Assembly (NCBI RefSeq): GCF_030269305.1
Contig: NZ_BSTC01000011.1
Span: 124,001 to 188,000, forward strand
DNA from: Kineosporia sp. NBRC 101731
Lineage (GTDB): Bacteria; Actinomycetota; Actinomycetes; Actinomycetales; Kineosporiaceae
Direction: 5' to 3'
Length of the DNA: 64,000 nucleotides
The position numbers and the translations under genes were made by a program. The notes under the pieces were generated by a model, which saw only the letters and a list, made by a program, of their open reading frames with translations, ran no database searches and was not told where the DNA came from. Shown here in pieces: positions 41,446 to 50,261 of this stretch (within the stretch, counting starts at the first letter, position 1; each line of letters starts with the position of its first letter).

Positions 41446-41530
41446 TGAGACGCTGAGACGAGACGCCCATGAGACATACCTGAGACAGCAATGAGACGCC
41501 TCATGAGACGAGGCCTGAGACGACAGAGAC
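41446..41530 (+). repeat. TGAGAC repeat array, candidate transfer recognition locus (clt)
   Basis: TGAGAC occurs at 41446, 41454, 41470, 41481, 41492, 41504 and 41516, with partial copies at 41460 and 41525. The last five full copies are spaced 11-12 bp, about one helical turn. Flanking trinucleotides vary (CGC, GAG, ATA, AGC, CGC, CGA). The array lies between the translocase stop and the ATG of the next gene, where TraB recognition repeats are known to lie in Streptomyces elements. Confidence 0.65.
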
Positions 41531-41538
41531 CACACCCC

Positions 41539-42567
41539 ATGACGACGACACCAATCAACGGCGGATGGATGCTCCCGCCCGGCGAAACCACACCCCTCCG
41601 GGCCCCCACACCGTCCTCCGACAAGACCTGGCGCCGCGTCATCTGGGTCGCCGCGATCTCATCCATCGTCGTCATCCTCATCTGCATGGCCGTGTGCTTC
41701 GCCGCCGCCTACCGCTTCACGTACACCGCCGGATTCGACACCGTCTGGATCGACACCGGCGCCCGGCAGGTCCGGCCCGCGCACCTCGTTCCCCTCACCC
41801 TCGACCTGACCGTCCTGGTCGCCTACCTCGCCCGCCTCGCCCTGACCGGCCGGCCATCTGCCGCCTACGCGACCCTCGTCCTCGTCATCTGCTCCGCCGT
41901 CACCATCGCCGTCCAGGTCACCGACGGCTGGATCACCGGAACCGACGCCGACATGGCTGGCGCCGAACTCTGGGCCCGTGTCCTCATCCACGGCTGGCCT
42001 GCCGCCCTCATGGCCATCACCGCACACCTCCTCATGCTGATGCTTCACGCCCTGGGCTACCTCGTGCCGCCCGCGTACGCCACCACCCAGCGGCTCCCGC
42101 TGCTGACCCGCGCCGGGCGGTCCCTCGCCCAGCTCGCGGCGGACATCCGCGGCGTCATCCGAGCCGCCAAGCGAGGCGACATGGACCGCGACATCCGCGA
42201 GGACACGCGACCGGACGCGCCGGCAGAGAACCATCCGGACGCCCAGCCGGACACCCTCCCGGACACCGCAGCAGACACGACCGAGGCCACCCGGCCAGAC
42301 ACCGCACCCGACACCGCACCCGACACGCAACCGGACGCCGAAGAAGACACAGACGCTGCCACCGAGGCAGACACGGGGCCGGACATCGGCCCGGACAAAC
42401 TGCAGGTCATCCCCAAGATTGCTGCCCGGCTCAGCCTCAAGGAACGCCGCATCGTCGACGCGTGGATCACCGGCGACATCACCCAGGCCGAGGCCGCCCG
42501 GAAGGTCGGCAAGACGCCCCGCACGATCAGTCGCTGGGTCGAGCGCGCACCAGCGAAGTCGGCGTGA
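41539..42567 (+). CDS. DUF2637-like spread membrane protein with C-terminal HTH
   Basis: 342 aa from ATG 41539; ATG 41491 lies inside the repeat array and encodes Arg-rich sequence. Four membrane segments (residues about 30-185), a degenerate Pro-Asp-Thr repeat (PDTAPDTAPDTQPD), then an HTH (LSLKERRIVDAWITGDITQA, RKVGKTPRTISRWVER). DUF2637 proteins accompany conjugative transfer in Streptomyces (spread). 4 nt from the next gene. Confidence 0.7.
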   Translation: MTTTPINGGWMLPPGETTPLRAPTPSSDKTWRRVIWVAAISSIVVILICMAVCFAAAYRFTYTAGFDTVWIDTGARQVRPAHLVPLTLDLTVLVAYLARLALTGRPSAAYATLVLVICSAVTIAVQVTDGWITGTDADMAGAELWARVLIHGWPAALMAITAHLLMLMLHALGYLVPPAYATTQRLPLLTRAGRSLAQLAADIRGVIRAAKRGDMDRDIREDTRPDAPAENHPDAQPDTLPDTAADTTEATRPDTAPDTAPDTQPDAEEDTDAATEADTGPDIGPDKLQVIPKIAARLSLKERRIVDAWITGDITQAEAARKVGKTPRTISRWVERAPAKSA

Positions 42568-42571
42568 CCCG

Positions 42572-43423
42572 ATGCTCACCAAGTCACACGCGCCGAGCGG
42601 CACCCTCGCCGGCCAACTGGCGGCCCTCACCCTGGCGCCCCTGGATCCTCGCCCGTCCGTCGTCCTCGCCCTCGTGGCCGGGGCGACGGCGGGCGCGCTC
42701 CTCCCGGACACCGACCACCACTCGTCCAGCCCGGCCCGCATGTGGGGTCCGGTCACCCAGGTCCCGTGCGCGTGGATTGGCCGGGCCGCGGGCGGGCACC
42801 GGGAATGGACGCACGACGTGTCCCGGGGTGCACCGATCGGGTTCGCCGGGGCCTTCCTGCTCTGTCTCGTCGCGCCCCTCCTCGCCGGGGCAGCCGGGGC
42901 GTGGCACTGGCTCGACGTCCTGTCCGACGGCCTCGGCGCCGTAGCGATAGCCCTCGTCACCGGGCTGGCATTGATCGGTGTCGACGCATGGTGCGCGTGC
43001 ATGCAAGACGTTCGCCCGCCCAGGTGGCTGTGCCGCCTGCTCCGAGTCCGGTACTCATCGTTCCGTTGGCCCCGCATCGACGCCGGCACCAACGCCGCGC
43101 TGTCCTGGCTCACCGCCCTCGCCGTCGTCGGCACCTACCCCGGCGGGCTCCCGGTCACGGTCATCGCAGCGATCGTCGGGGGAGTCCTCATCGGAGTTCC
43201 CGCCGGGATCGCCGGAGACGCATGCACCCTGTCCGGCGTCCCGTGGCGTGGCCAGGACCGGCACCTGCTCCCGTACGGGTGGCGCATCCGCACCGGGTCC
43301 GACGTGGAGACCAAGGTCCGTGTGCCCATTCTCATCGCCGTCACGCTGCTCGCGTGGGTGCTCATCGGGCACCCCGGAACCGAACTACTCACTCAACTCC
43401 CAGACGCTCAAGCGTCCCGCTGA
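42572..43423 (+). CDS. YdjM-like membrane-bound metal-dependent hydrolase
   Basis: 283 aa. GALLPDTDHHSSSPARMWG and RAAGGHREWTHD carry the conserved DxDH and GGHRxxTH metal motifs; five or more membrane segments. In Streptomyces mobile elements this gene often follows tra/spd genes. Reaction unknown. Confidence 0.8.
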   Translation: MLTKSHAPSGTLAGQLAALTLAPLDPRPSVVLALVAGATAGALLPDTDHHSSSPARMWGPVTQVPCAWIGRAAGGHREWTHDVSRGAPIGFAGAFLLCLVAPLLAGAAGAWHWLDVLSDGLGAVAIALVTGLALIGVDAWCACMQDVRPPRWLCRLLRVRYSSFRWPRIDAGTNAALSWLTALAVVGTYPGGLPVTVIAAIVGGVLIGVPAGIAGDACTLSGVPWRGQDRHLLPYGWRIRTGSDVETKVRVPILIAVTLLAWVLIGHPGTELLTQLPDAQASR

Positions 43424-43435
43424 AAGGATCACGCC

Positions 43436-43861
43436 ATGCGCACCGTCTACGAACTCTGGACGCAGCCCACCGGCCGCGGCTACACGCTCACCAGCGAACA
43501 CCCGACCGAGGCCGAGGCCCTCGCTGCCGCCGGGCTCCCCGCGGACGCCCCGCTGTCCCGCGTCGAGAACCGAGCCATCCCGCAGCCCACCGCCGAGCAG
43601 GCAGCGGCTAGCAGCTACGTCCCCGCCGACCTGTTCATTGCCGCCGAGCGTCGCCCGGACACCGATACAGACCGCGTTGAACTCGCCCTCGAACTCCTCT
43701 ACGAATTCGGCCAGACCGATGGCGACCACCACCAGAAATGGATCAACGACCAGCTCGTCCGGATGCTCACCGGCGACGACTACGAGGGCTGGGTCGAGGA
43801 CTACCAGGCTGGCGAGGACGGACCCGAGACGTACTCGTGGGACGAAGGGATCGCGCCGTGA
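43436..43861 (+). CDS. hypothetical phage protein
   Basis: 141 aa, AAAGGA site. The second half (ELALELLYEFGQTDGDHHQK, WINDQLVRMLTG, GPETYSWDEGIAP) is a widespread phage motif (QxDGxHHkxWxxDQxxRxL...WDxGxxP). Function unknown. GTGA overlap. Confidence 0.7.
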   Translation: MRTVYELWTQPTGRGYTLTSEHPTEAEALAAAGLPADAPLSRVENRAIPQPTAEQAAASSYVPADLFIAAERRPDTDTDRVELALELLYEFGQTDGDHHQKWINDQLVRMLTGDDYEGWVEDYQAGEDGPETYSWDEGIAP

Positions 43862-44175
43862 CCCGCTGGGAGACATTCGAGGACTGCGGCGAGATGCCCG
43901 GCGGCTGGTGGGCGGAGTTCCTGCCTGCTCTCCGCGCCCACGGCATTGAGCCTGAGACGGTCGGTGAAGACGCCGTACAACTCCCGTGGCCCGACCTCGA
44001 CGAAGGCGAAGAGATGTGGGCCGGGTGGGGAATCGACCCCGACAAGATGTGGCTCGTCCGTCACCCCGGCACTTGGGCCAAGAGCCGCGACGGACAGATC
44101 GTCCAGGAAGAACCAGTCGACCGCGCCGACCCAGAGCAAGCCGCCGGGTGCATCGCCGAATGGATGCCCAAGTGA
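43858..44175 (+). CDS. hypothetical protein
   Basis: 105 aa. WETFEDCGEMPGGWWAEFLP, EGEEMWAGWGIDPDKMWLVR; Trp-rich. Not recognised. Confidence 0.5.
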   Translation: MTRWETFEDCGEMPGGWWAEFLPALRAHGIEPETVGEDAVQLPWPDLDEGEEMWAGWGIDPDKMWLVRHPGTWAKSRDGQIVQEEPVDRADPEQAAGCIAEWMPK

Positions 44176-44435
44176 CAGACGAGACCCGCATCGGCGACCT
44201 CACCGCGACACCCGGCCCGGACGGCTGGACCGCCACCCGCGCCGGCCGAGACCTACCCGGCGTCTACGACAGCGTCGAGACCGCGATCGCCGCCACCCAC
44301 CTCACCCCTCAGGCCCTCCTGCAGGCCGCGGTCGAAGCGACCGATGAAGGCCGCCCCATCGCCATCGAGGACATCGAGGTCGCCCGCATGGTCGACCAGG
44401 CCCCACCCCTGAACCTCGACGACGCCACGGAATGA
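44172..44435 (+). CDS. hypothetical protein
   Basis: 87 aa, GTGA overlap. IGDLTATPGPDGWTATRAGR, then helical with acidic end. Unknown. Confidence 0.5.
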   Translation: MTDETRIGDLTATPGPDGWTATRAGRDLPGVYDSVETAIAATHLTPQALLQAAVEATDEGRPIAIEDIEVARMVDQAPPLNLDDATE

Positions 44436-44442
44436 TGGCCGC

Positions 44443-44631
44443 ATGAGCGACACCGAAGCCACCGAAGCCCTCGGCCCCATGTGCAAGAACTGCGGACACC
44501 GCGGCGGGAAACACCGCCCCGCACACCCCATCGTCGACAAGGAAGCCTGCCCCGGCGCCAAGTACGACCCCGCAGACGTCGCCATCTACCAGGCAGCCAA
44601 CCCCGACGACAGCACAGAATTCCCCACCTGA
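44443..44631 (+). CDS. small zinc-finger-like protein
   Basis: 62 aa. PMCKNCGHRGGKHRPAHPIV, CPGAKYDP gives CxxCGHxxxxH...C. Short zinc-finger proteins of this type abound in actinophages. Confidence 0.5.
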   Translation: MSDTEATEALGPMCKNCGHRGGKHRPAHPIVDKEACPGAKYDPADVAIYQAANPDDSTEFPT

Positions 44632-44696
44632 GCCTGGGCGCTGCACCCGCCGCACAATCCAGCCCGTCCCGGAGCGCCGCCCGGCACCATGACTTG

Positions 44697-44834
44697 GTGA
44701 TCGAGGAAGGCCTTCACTGGCTCCCAACCCCTCCACCGCACGCCGGGTTGATCGGCCTCGCCCTCATGGCCGCCGCACCAGCCCTGTGGGGCATCGACCA
44801 GCTGGTGCAGCGATTCCGGGGACGAGCGCGCTGA
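44697..44834 (+). CDS. short membrane protein
   Basis: 45 aa from GTG. LIGLALMAAAPALWGIDQLV helix and an Arg-rich tail. Otherwise 44632-44964 shows only a weak repeat of gc-rich sequence and no further gene. Confidence 0.4.
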   Translation: MIEEGLHWLPTPPPHAGLIGLALMAAAPALWGIDQLVQRFRGRAR

Positions 44835-44964
44835 CCTGGCGCTACCGTGACGGCTCCTGAGCGTTCGAGGTTGCCCCCTCCGAACTGTTCGGACAGCACC
44901 ACCTCGGCCCCGGCCTCACGACCATCTCACCCCACGTGACCGCCGGGGCCGAAGGATGTGGCCG

Positions 44965-45171
44965 TCAGCCGGTCCACTTCGGCACGCCGAGCACACGCTC
45001 CAGTGCGGCCAGGGCCAGCTCCAGCGTGACGCCCTCGCCGGCTGCCCAACGGTGATCCGCGCCCCGGGGCAGCACCGGCAGCTGAGCCACCCACGTCGTG
45101 CCGTCGAACAGGATCTCCAGCTGCTCGCCCTCGGCCGCGTAGGCCAAGAGCGCGACGAACCGCTCGTTCAT
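44965..45171 (-). CDS. small hypothetical protein
   Basis: 68 aa from the minus ATG at 45171; the frame is open to 45321 and starts further upstream are possible. FVALLAYAAEGEQLEILFDG and TLELALAALERVLGVP. Not recognised. The lone minus gene in this stretch. Confidence 0.5.
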   Translation of the reverse strand: MNERFVALLAYAAEGEQLEILFDGTTWVAQLPVLPRGADHRWAAGEGVTLELALAALERVLGVPKWTG

Positions 45172-45365
45172 CAAGTCGACGTACCGCCGCGTGGGCCGGT
45201 GTTCGCGGGAGGCTATACGTTCACCGTTCACCAGCCCCCGGAACACCGCCCGACGCTTCACCCAGTCGGCGGAACCGCCACGCCGAACCAGCTCGCTACC
45301 GTGGCCAGCGGGTCGCACCACACCTGGCCGTCCGGCGCCGGCCAGGCACTCGCACCAGGAGCACC

Positions 45366-45710
45366 ATGCCCGCCGTTCCCCGGATTCTCCGCGCTGTCCC
45401 CGGCCCCGAGATCATCGCGCTCGACGATCCCTTCCCGGTCATCGCGATCCTCCACTGGCAGAGCCTGCGCACATGCCAGCCCGCACACGCATGGGCCCTC
45501 GCACACTCCGACCACCCCACTCGAGGACGAGCAGTACTCACCCACTGGGCCACCCACAACGGCACCCACACCGACTGGATCCGCCGCGCGGACATCGTCC
45601 AACCCGGGGGCACGATCGTCGCCACACGCCGCATGGAATGGGAAGACCCACCACGGCTCGACCCCGTCACGCTCCCGGCCCCGCCCAAACCCGCGGCATG
45701 CACTCCATAG
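45366..45710 (+). CDS. hypothetical protein
   Basis: 114 aa, AGGAG site. RAVPGPEIIALDDPFPVIAI, LHWQSLRTCQPAHAWALAHS, WIRRADIVQPGGTIVATRRM. A regulatory or packaging helper is possible from position before the terminase genes; unproven. Confidence 0.5.
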   Translation: MPAVPRILRAVPGPEIIALDDPFPVIAILHWQSLRTCQPAHAWALAHSDHPTRGRAVLTHWATHNGTHTDWIRRADIVQPGGTIVATRRMEWEDPPRLDPVTLPAPPKPAACTP

Positions 45711-45812
45711 GCAACGCCTCTCGAAGCAGAGGATGCGGCTATCAACGGCGTACGCTGCACGGATGGCCTTCACTCCCTCATGCCATGACACCAGCCCCGG
45801 AAATGGCACGCC

Positions 45813-46448
45813 GTGACAGAACCCAACTACTGCGGCGGCAGGAAACGTGACGGTTCTGGTGAGACCTGTCGGCGGCCCGCTGGCTGGGGCACCGATCACG
45901 TCGGTATTGGATCTTGTAAGTTGCACGGCGGGTCAATGCCGAACCACAAGGTCGCCGCCCGCAAGGAGAAGGCCCGCCGCGCCGTCCTCGAGTTCGGCCT
46001 GGAGCTCGACATCTCGCCGGCTGAGGCGCTCCTGCAAGAGGTCCGGCGTTCCGCTGGTGTCGTTGCTTGGCTGGGTGAGCAGATTCACCAGGTCGTCGGC
46101 GAGGATCCTGCGTCGCTGATCTGGGGCACGAAGTCGGAGACCAGGCAGACGGGCCGTACCGCCGAGGGGCCGGTCGATACGACGACGACCGCCGAGGCCG
46201 CGGCGGTGAACCTGTGGTGGGAACTCTGGTCGAAGGAACGCGCCCACCTGATCAAGGCTGCTGCTGCCGCGCACGCTGCCGGTGTTGCCGAGCATCAGAT
46301 TCGGATCGCCGAACAATTCGGGGAACGCATGGGCCAGCTCATGATGCGGTCCCACGAGGACGCTGGGCTCAACCTGGGGGAGAGCGAGATGCGCCGGCTC
46401 ATGCAGGCTGTCGCCGCGAACCTGCACATCCTGGAAGGGGCGGCGTGA
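45813..46448 (+). CDS. terminase small subunit-like protein
   Basis: 211 aa from GTG. The zinc-like head (YCGGRKRDGSGETCRRPAGW, SCKLHGG) is followed by a helical body (FGLELDISPAEALLQEVRRS, GVVAWLGEQIHQVV, LWWELWSKERAHLIKAAAAA). This is the layout of actinophage small terminases. It would select DNA for packaging. 4-nt overlap with the next gene. Confidence 0.65.
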   Translation: MTEPNYCGGRKRDGSGETCRRPAGWGTDHVGIGSCKLHGGSMPNHKVAARKEKARRAVLEFGLELDISPAEALLQEVRRSAGVVAWLGEQIHQVVGEDPASLIWGTKSETRQTGRTAEGPVDTTTTAEAAAVNLWWELWSKERAHLIKAAAAAHAAGVAEHQIRIAEQFGERMGQLMMRSHEDAGLNLGESEMRRLMQAVAANLHILEGAA

Positions 46449-46759
46449 CGTTCGACGAACTCGTGCGGTCGATGACTGTGGACGGGGTTACTGCTGTCCC
46501 GGCTGCGGACGGCCAGGTTCAGGGTGACCCGATCGCTGACCTCACGGCGTGGGCGGAGAAGCTGCGTCGGGCCCGGCAGGTGCTCGTGTGTGAGCCGCAC
46601 CGTGAGGCTGCCGTTCGTGAGGCGGTCGCTGCCTTGCCGTGGGCTGCGTTGTGCGACGTCCGGTCGTCGGATCTGTGTCCGCAGGGTCAGGTTCTGGTGC
46701 TACCTGAGGCGGAGCCCGTGACGTACGTGCCTGCTCTGAACTGGCGGTGGGCGCCGTGA
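46445..46759 (+). CDS. hypothetical protein
   Basis: 104 aa, GTGA overlap. LTAWAEKLRRARQVLVCEPH, EAVAALPWAALCDVRSSDLC, LVLPEAEPVTYVPALNW. Family not recognised; probably virion-operon related. Confidence 0.5.
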   Translation: MTFDELVRSMTVDGVTAVPAADGQVQGDPIADLTAWAEKLRRARQVLVCEPHREAAVREAVAALPWAALCDVRSSDLCPQGQVLVLPEAEPVTYVPALNWRWAP

Positions 46760-46989
46760 CTGTTCGAGAAAGTCGGTCCTATCAAACGGGCTACAGCAGC
46801 TCTCACCTGAAAGATGTACCCGACTTCCCGGACTGCCGCGCCCAGGTCCACGCCGCTATGGCCTCGACCCCCACCGTCTCCGGCGTTCGCCTCCTCGCTC
46901 AGCGCAGCGAGTACCCGCTCGTCATCCCGAACCGCCACGCACGCGACATGATCCGGCGCGGCCTCGCCAACCCTGAGGACTTCACGTGA
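46756..46989 (+). CDS. small hypothetical protein
   Basis: 77 aa from GTG. VPDFPDCRAQVHAAMASTPT, RLLAQRSEYPLVIPNRHARD. Unknown; coupled at both ends. Confidence 0.5.
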   Translation: MTVRESRSYQTGYSSSHLKDVPDFPDCRAQVHAAMASTPTVSGVRLLAQRSEYPLVIPNRHARDMIRRGLANPEDFT

Positions 46990-47123
46990 TCGACTGTCCC
47001 AACCGTTTCTGGACCAACGACACCGAGTCCGGGGCCGTCGACAGGTACGTCTACTGCGCCCTCGCTGGAGGTCACGAGGGACCGCACGAGGGGGCGCTCA
47101 AGTGGGAGACCGAGGATGACTGA
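46986..47123 (+). CDS. small Cys/His protein
   Basis: 45 aa. DCPNRFW...YCALAGGHEGPHEG has the CxLxxxHxGxH motif seen in short phage zinc proteins. Overlaps the next start by 8 nt. Confidence 0.5.
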   Translation: MIDCPNRFWTNDTESGAVDRYVYCALAGGHEGPHEGALKWETEDD

Positions 47124-47412
47124 CCCCGCTGGCCTCTGGCCTGCCCCCGGTCGCGACGATGCCCGGAAGCTCGAGGACGAGCCCGACACTGGTGTCTTGA
47201 GCGACCCGATGAAGGCGGCCTCGTGGTGGACCGTGGAAATCCCGGACGGCGCATCCAAGGTGCATGTCACGCTGAAGTTCGGTTGGGGAGATGGCGACCT
47301 CAGTTTTCTGGCCTCGGCGAGCCATGCGACTCGCCTAGGCGAGAAGCTCATCGCCGCAGGGAAGGCTCTTGAACAACGCGTGGAAGAAGCGATGCAGGAC
47401 CGGGAGAACTGA
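47116..47412 (+). CDS. hypothetical protein
   Basis: 98 aa. DPMKAASWWTVEIPDGASKV, LASASHATRLGEKLIAAGKA. Mixed fold, no known motif. Confidence 0.5.
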   Translation: MTDPAGLWPAPGRDDARKLEDEPDTGVLSDPMKAASWWTVEIPDGASKVHVTLKFGWGDGDLSFLASASHATRLGEKLIAAGKALEQRVEEAMQDREN

Positions 47413-47413
47413 C

Positions 47414-47713
47414 ATGGATCTCCGCTGCCCCCGCTGTGGTGCCGCCGTCGAAGCCGAGATCGTCGACACCACCAGCTACGCCGTCGAGATCACCTGCACC
47501 AGCAAGAGGGCGTGCGGAGCCGAATGGGATGCAGACGGGTTCGAGAAGCAGCCCGAACCCGAACCGGAGCCGTGCGAACACGAGTGGCTGTCGCTGGGCC
47601 CGGAAAGCAAGTATCTACGGTGCGTCCACTGCGGAACCGTCAACCAGGACCGGGGCGACGGCACACCCGTGCACGTGTTCCGGCCCGGGCAAGGGTGGTT
47701 CGAGCGCACGTAG
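47414..47713 (+). CDS. double zinc-ribbon protein
   Basis: 99 aa. LRCPRCGAAVEAE...CTSKRACGAEW and, at the end, HEWLSLGPESKYLRCVHCGT, two zinc ribbons. Located directly before the late leader of the terminase. Could bind late regulatory nucleic acid; inference only. Confidence 0.6.
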   Translation: MDLRCPRCGAAVEAEIVDTTSYAVEITCTSKRACGAEWDADGFEKQPEPEPEPCEHEWLSLGPESKYLRCVHCGTVNQDRGDGTPVHVFRPGQGWFERT

Positions 47714-47757
47714 GATGATTCCGGGGTTGGGGCCGATTCGTCGTCCCCGGAGCTCGC
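47711..47757 (+). promoter_or_regulatory. late-gene leader, copy A
   Basis: TAGGAT (47711) is a -10-like box. Exactly 12 nt after its first base begins GGGGTTGGGGCCG (47723). TCCGGGG (47720-47726) pairs perfectly with CCCCGGA (47745-47751), and the ribosome site GGAG (47749-47752) is partly inside this stem, 5 nt before ATG 47758. Same layout at 49381 and 59998. Confidence 0.7.
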
Positions 47758-49365
47758 ATGCCCTACAACGCCGACGCGTTCATGGCCGGCTTCGAACGGG
47801 GCATGCGCGGGAAGGACTGGCGGCAGCGGCCGTATCCGGGCCCGCTCGACCTCCTGATGAACCTCGACAAGACGTACGTCGAGACGCCCGGCCTGCGGCT
47901 GTTGTCTGATGAGCTGGTCGCTGCAACAGTCGAGCGTGAGACCACGATCAACCCCGCCTACTTGGCGATCTCCATGGGGCCCCAGGAAGGCAAAAGCTCG
48001 CTTGTAGCAAGGGCTTACCCGCTGTGGTTGCTGATGCGGGACCCGGACCTGCGGCTCATGGTCATCTCCTACGACGATCAGTCGTCCGTGCGGTGGGGCC
48101 GGTCCATGAAGCAGGCGCTGTCCGCACACTCCGGGGCGCACCCGCTGAACGGCATGAACGTCAACCTGTCCCTGCGTCACGGGTCCGAGGCCGTCAACAA
48201 CCTTGAGATCGACGGGTACAAGGGCGGCCTCGTGTGCGTCTCTCTCAAGGGGGGTATCACCGGCAAGCCCGCCGACGTGATCATCCTCGACGACGTCGTG
48301 AAGGACCGACAGACGGCCCGATCGAAAGCGTTCAAAGAGCTCTGGAAAGACCAGTGGCAGACCGCGATCACGTCGCGACTGTCCGCCGAGTCCCTCGTCG
48401 TCATGGACCACACCCGCTGGACCGAGGACGACCCGATCGGCCAGCAACTCACCGAGAACGGCGACCGGTGGCGGTACGTCAACGTGCCCGCGATCGTCGA
48501 GTCCCGGCCCGTCGGGCCCGGCGAGACACCGGTCCCCGTCAGCGACCCTCTCGGTCGGCAGGAAGGCGAATGGCTGATCTCTGCCCGTGGCCGGACCCCG
48601 GAGCAGTGGCGCCGCAAACGAGCCGACGTCGGCGAGGCAGACTTCTGGGCGCTCTACCAAGGGTCGCCGTACCCGGCGTCCGGTGGCCTGTTCAAGAAGA
48701 ACACGTTCCGGTTCTGGAAGGCGACCGGCGACCCGTGGCACATCGAGATGCCCGGCCGGTCCGCGCCGGAAGTCGACCTCGGCAACTGCATGCGGTTCAT
48801 GACCGTTGACCTCGCCGCGAGCTTGCGCACGTCCGCTGACTGGACCGTCGCTGCCGTGTGGGCGATCGCGATGTCCGGCGAGCTCCTCATGCTCGACCTA
48901 CGCCGCGAGCAGGTCGACCCGACCGACCACTGGGACAAGGTCGTCGCGCCGCTCTACTCGTACTGGCAGTGCCCGATCTACGTCGAAGCGACCCAGCACG
49001 GGTACGACCTCGTGTACACGGCCGCCCGCGAAGGCGCCCTCATCGAGAAGCTCGAAGCGGACACCGACAAGTTCACGCGTGCCGTCCCCGCGAGCCGCCG
49101 CATGGGCCAGGGACAGATCCTGTTCCCGCCCGCCGCACACTGGTTCGCCGACTTCCAACAGGAAGTTCTCGGCTTCCCGACCGCCTCACACGACGACCAG
49201 GTCGACGTCCTCGCCTACGCCCACCGCGTGCGCGGCGCGATCTGGGTCCCACAGCCGGACGCCACGCAGTCGCAAGCCATACGGGAAGCCGCCCTCCCAC
49301 CGACCGCGGCCCCGGATCCGGCGTTCGGTTGGCCGGCCGCCGACATCGGGTCTGCGCCGCTGTGA
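47758..49365 (+). CDS. terL: terminase large subunit
   Basis: 535 aa. ATPase part: P-loop-like MGPQEGKSSLVAR near 73-84 and Walker B ADVIILDDVV near 175-184, then VMDHTRWTEDDPIG. Nuclease part: MTVDLAASLRTSADWTVAAV near 345 and HDDQVDVLAYAHR near 475, acidic residues of an RNase H fold. It translocates and cuts DNA into the procapsid. Started by the shared leader; portal and capsid genes do not follow, tail-like genes do. Confidence 0.92.
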   Translation: MPYNADAFMAGFERGMRGKDWRQRPYPGPLDLLMNLDKTYVETPGLRLLSDELVAATVERETTINPAYLAISMGPQEGKSSLVARAYPLWLLMRDPDLRLMVISYDDQSSVRWGRSMKQALSAHSGAHPLNGMNVNLSLRHGSEAVNNLEIDGYKGGLVCVSLKGGITGKPADVIILDDVVKDRQTARSKAFKELWKDQWQTAITSRLSAESLVVMDHTRWTEDDPIGQQLTENGDRWRYVNVPAIVESRPVGPGETPVPVSDPLGRQEGEWLISARGRTPEQWRRKRADVGEADFWALYQGSPYPASGGLFKKNTFRFWKATGDPWHIEMPGRSAPEVDLGNCMRFMTVDLAASLRTSADWTVAAVWAIAMSGELLMLDLRREQVDPTDHWDKVVAPLYSYWQCPIYVEATQHGYDLVYTAAREGALIEKLEADTDKFTRAVPASRRMGQGQILFPPAAHWFADFQQEVLGFPTASHDDQVDVLAYAHRVRGAIWVPQPDATQSQAIREAALPPTAAPDPAFGWPAADIGSAPL

Positions 49366-49380
49366 CCCGGCGTCATCCTC

Positions 49381-49425
49381 TAAGCTGTAGGCGGGGTTGG
49401 GGTCGACTGGTACCCGGAGTCACCC
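49381..49425 (+). promoter_or_regulatory. late-gene leader, copy B
   Basis: TAAGCT (49381), 12 nt to GGGGTTGGGGTCG (49393), then ACCCGGAG. Here the stem is shorter: GGGT (49394-49397) with ACCC (49412-49415). The changed bases are still paired. GGAG (49416-49419) is 6 nt before a TTG start. Confidence 0.65.
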
Positions 49426-50259
49426 TTGGCACGAAATGTGTTCTCCCCGACGGACGACTCTTACGTCCGTGACTTCCTCGGCCGCCCCGTCGCCGGTGTC
49501 CCCGTCAAGGTGTTCACCGCCCGGACAGGCGGCACCCAGATCACCGACCTCGTCGCGGTCGACGACGCAGGGAACCTCGGCGCCGCGATCCCCAGCGGGA
49601 TCCTCGTCAGCGACCGTGACGGCCTCATCCCCGCGTTCGCCGGCCCCGATGGTGGCCCGGTCGCTGTGTGGGTCAACACCGGCCAGGGAGGCGTCCGCAA
49701 CCTGTTGCGCGCCGACTCGACCGGAGGCGGTGGGGGAGGCGGCACCCAGTTCACCAGCGTCCTCGGTAAGAGCTCAGGGACCGTGACCGGCGCCGACATC
49801 GTCGCCGATACCACCGTTAGTGGCACGTATGCCCAGAGGTGGCAGCCCGCAACGGCCTACACGGCGAACCAGATCGTGCAGCTCCCGGACGGAAGCTACG
49901 GCTCGGCGAAGGCCAACCACACGTCGCCCGGCTCGTTCGCCGCATCGGCCTGGAACAGCATCAACCTCGCCGCCGGGTCGGATGCCTGGCTGAAGCAGCA
50001 CGGCTCGAACATCGACGGGCTGATCGTCGGCGCGATCACCCGTGACAGCAACAACGCTGCGACCGGCGCCGGCATCGTGTGGCCCGACGGCACGACCGGC
50101 ACGTACGCGGCGACCACGGTGTCGAGCGCGTTCGTGGGCGCTGTGGACGCCTACACGGTGACGTACGCCGGGGCCGTTACCAAGACCGTGACCCAGCCCG
50201 CGGTCGCCCGCAACGCCAACGGGGCCGTCACCAACCGGCCCGCGATGACGGTGAGCTGA
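49426..50259 (+). CDS. tail fibre protein with shared N-terminal module
   Basis: 277 aa, TTG start. Residues 1-85 (FLGRPVAGVPVKVFTARTGG, TQITDLVAVD, PSGILVSDRDGLIPAFAGPD) are paralogous to the start of the gene at 63240. Gly-rich hinge (GGGGGG), then a WQPATAYTANQIVQLPDG carbohydrate-binding-like stretch and a beta-rich end. The shared module is probably the particle anchor. 2 nt from the next gene. Confidence 0.65.
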   Translation: MARNVFSPTDDSYVRDFLGRPVAGVPVKVFTARTGGTQITDLVAVDDAGNLGAAIPSGILVSDRDGLIPAFAGPDGGPVAVWVNTGQGGVRNLLRADSTGGGGGGGTQFTSVLGKSSGTVTGADIVADTTVSGTYAQRWQPATAYTANQIVQLPDGSYGSAKANHTSPGSFAASAWNSINLAAGSDAWLKQHGSNIDGLIVGAITRDSNNAATGAGIVWPDGTTGTYAATTVSSAFVGAVDAYTVTYAGAVTKTVTQPAVARNANGAVTNRPAMTVS

Positions 50260-50261
50260 CC

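Noticed and set aside
45763-45816. 17-aa frame before the small terminase gene
   Set aside because: No ribosome site and no similarity; the GTG at 45813 is the credible start.
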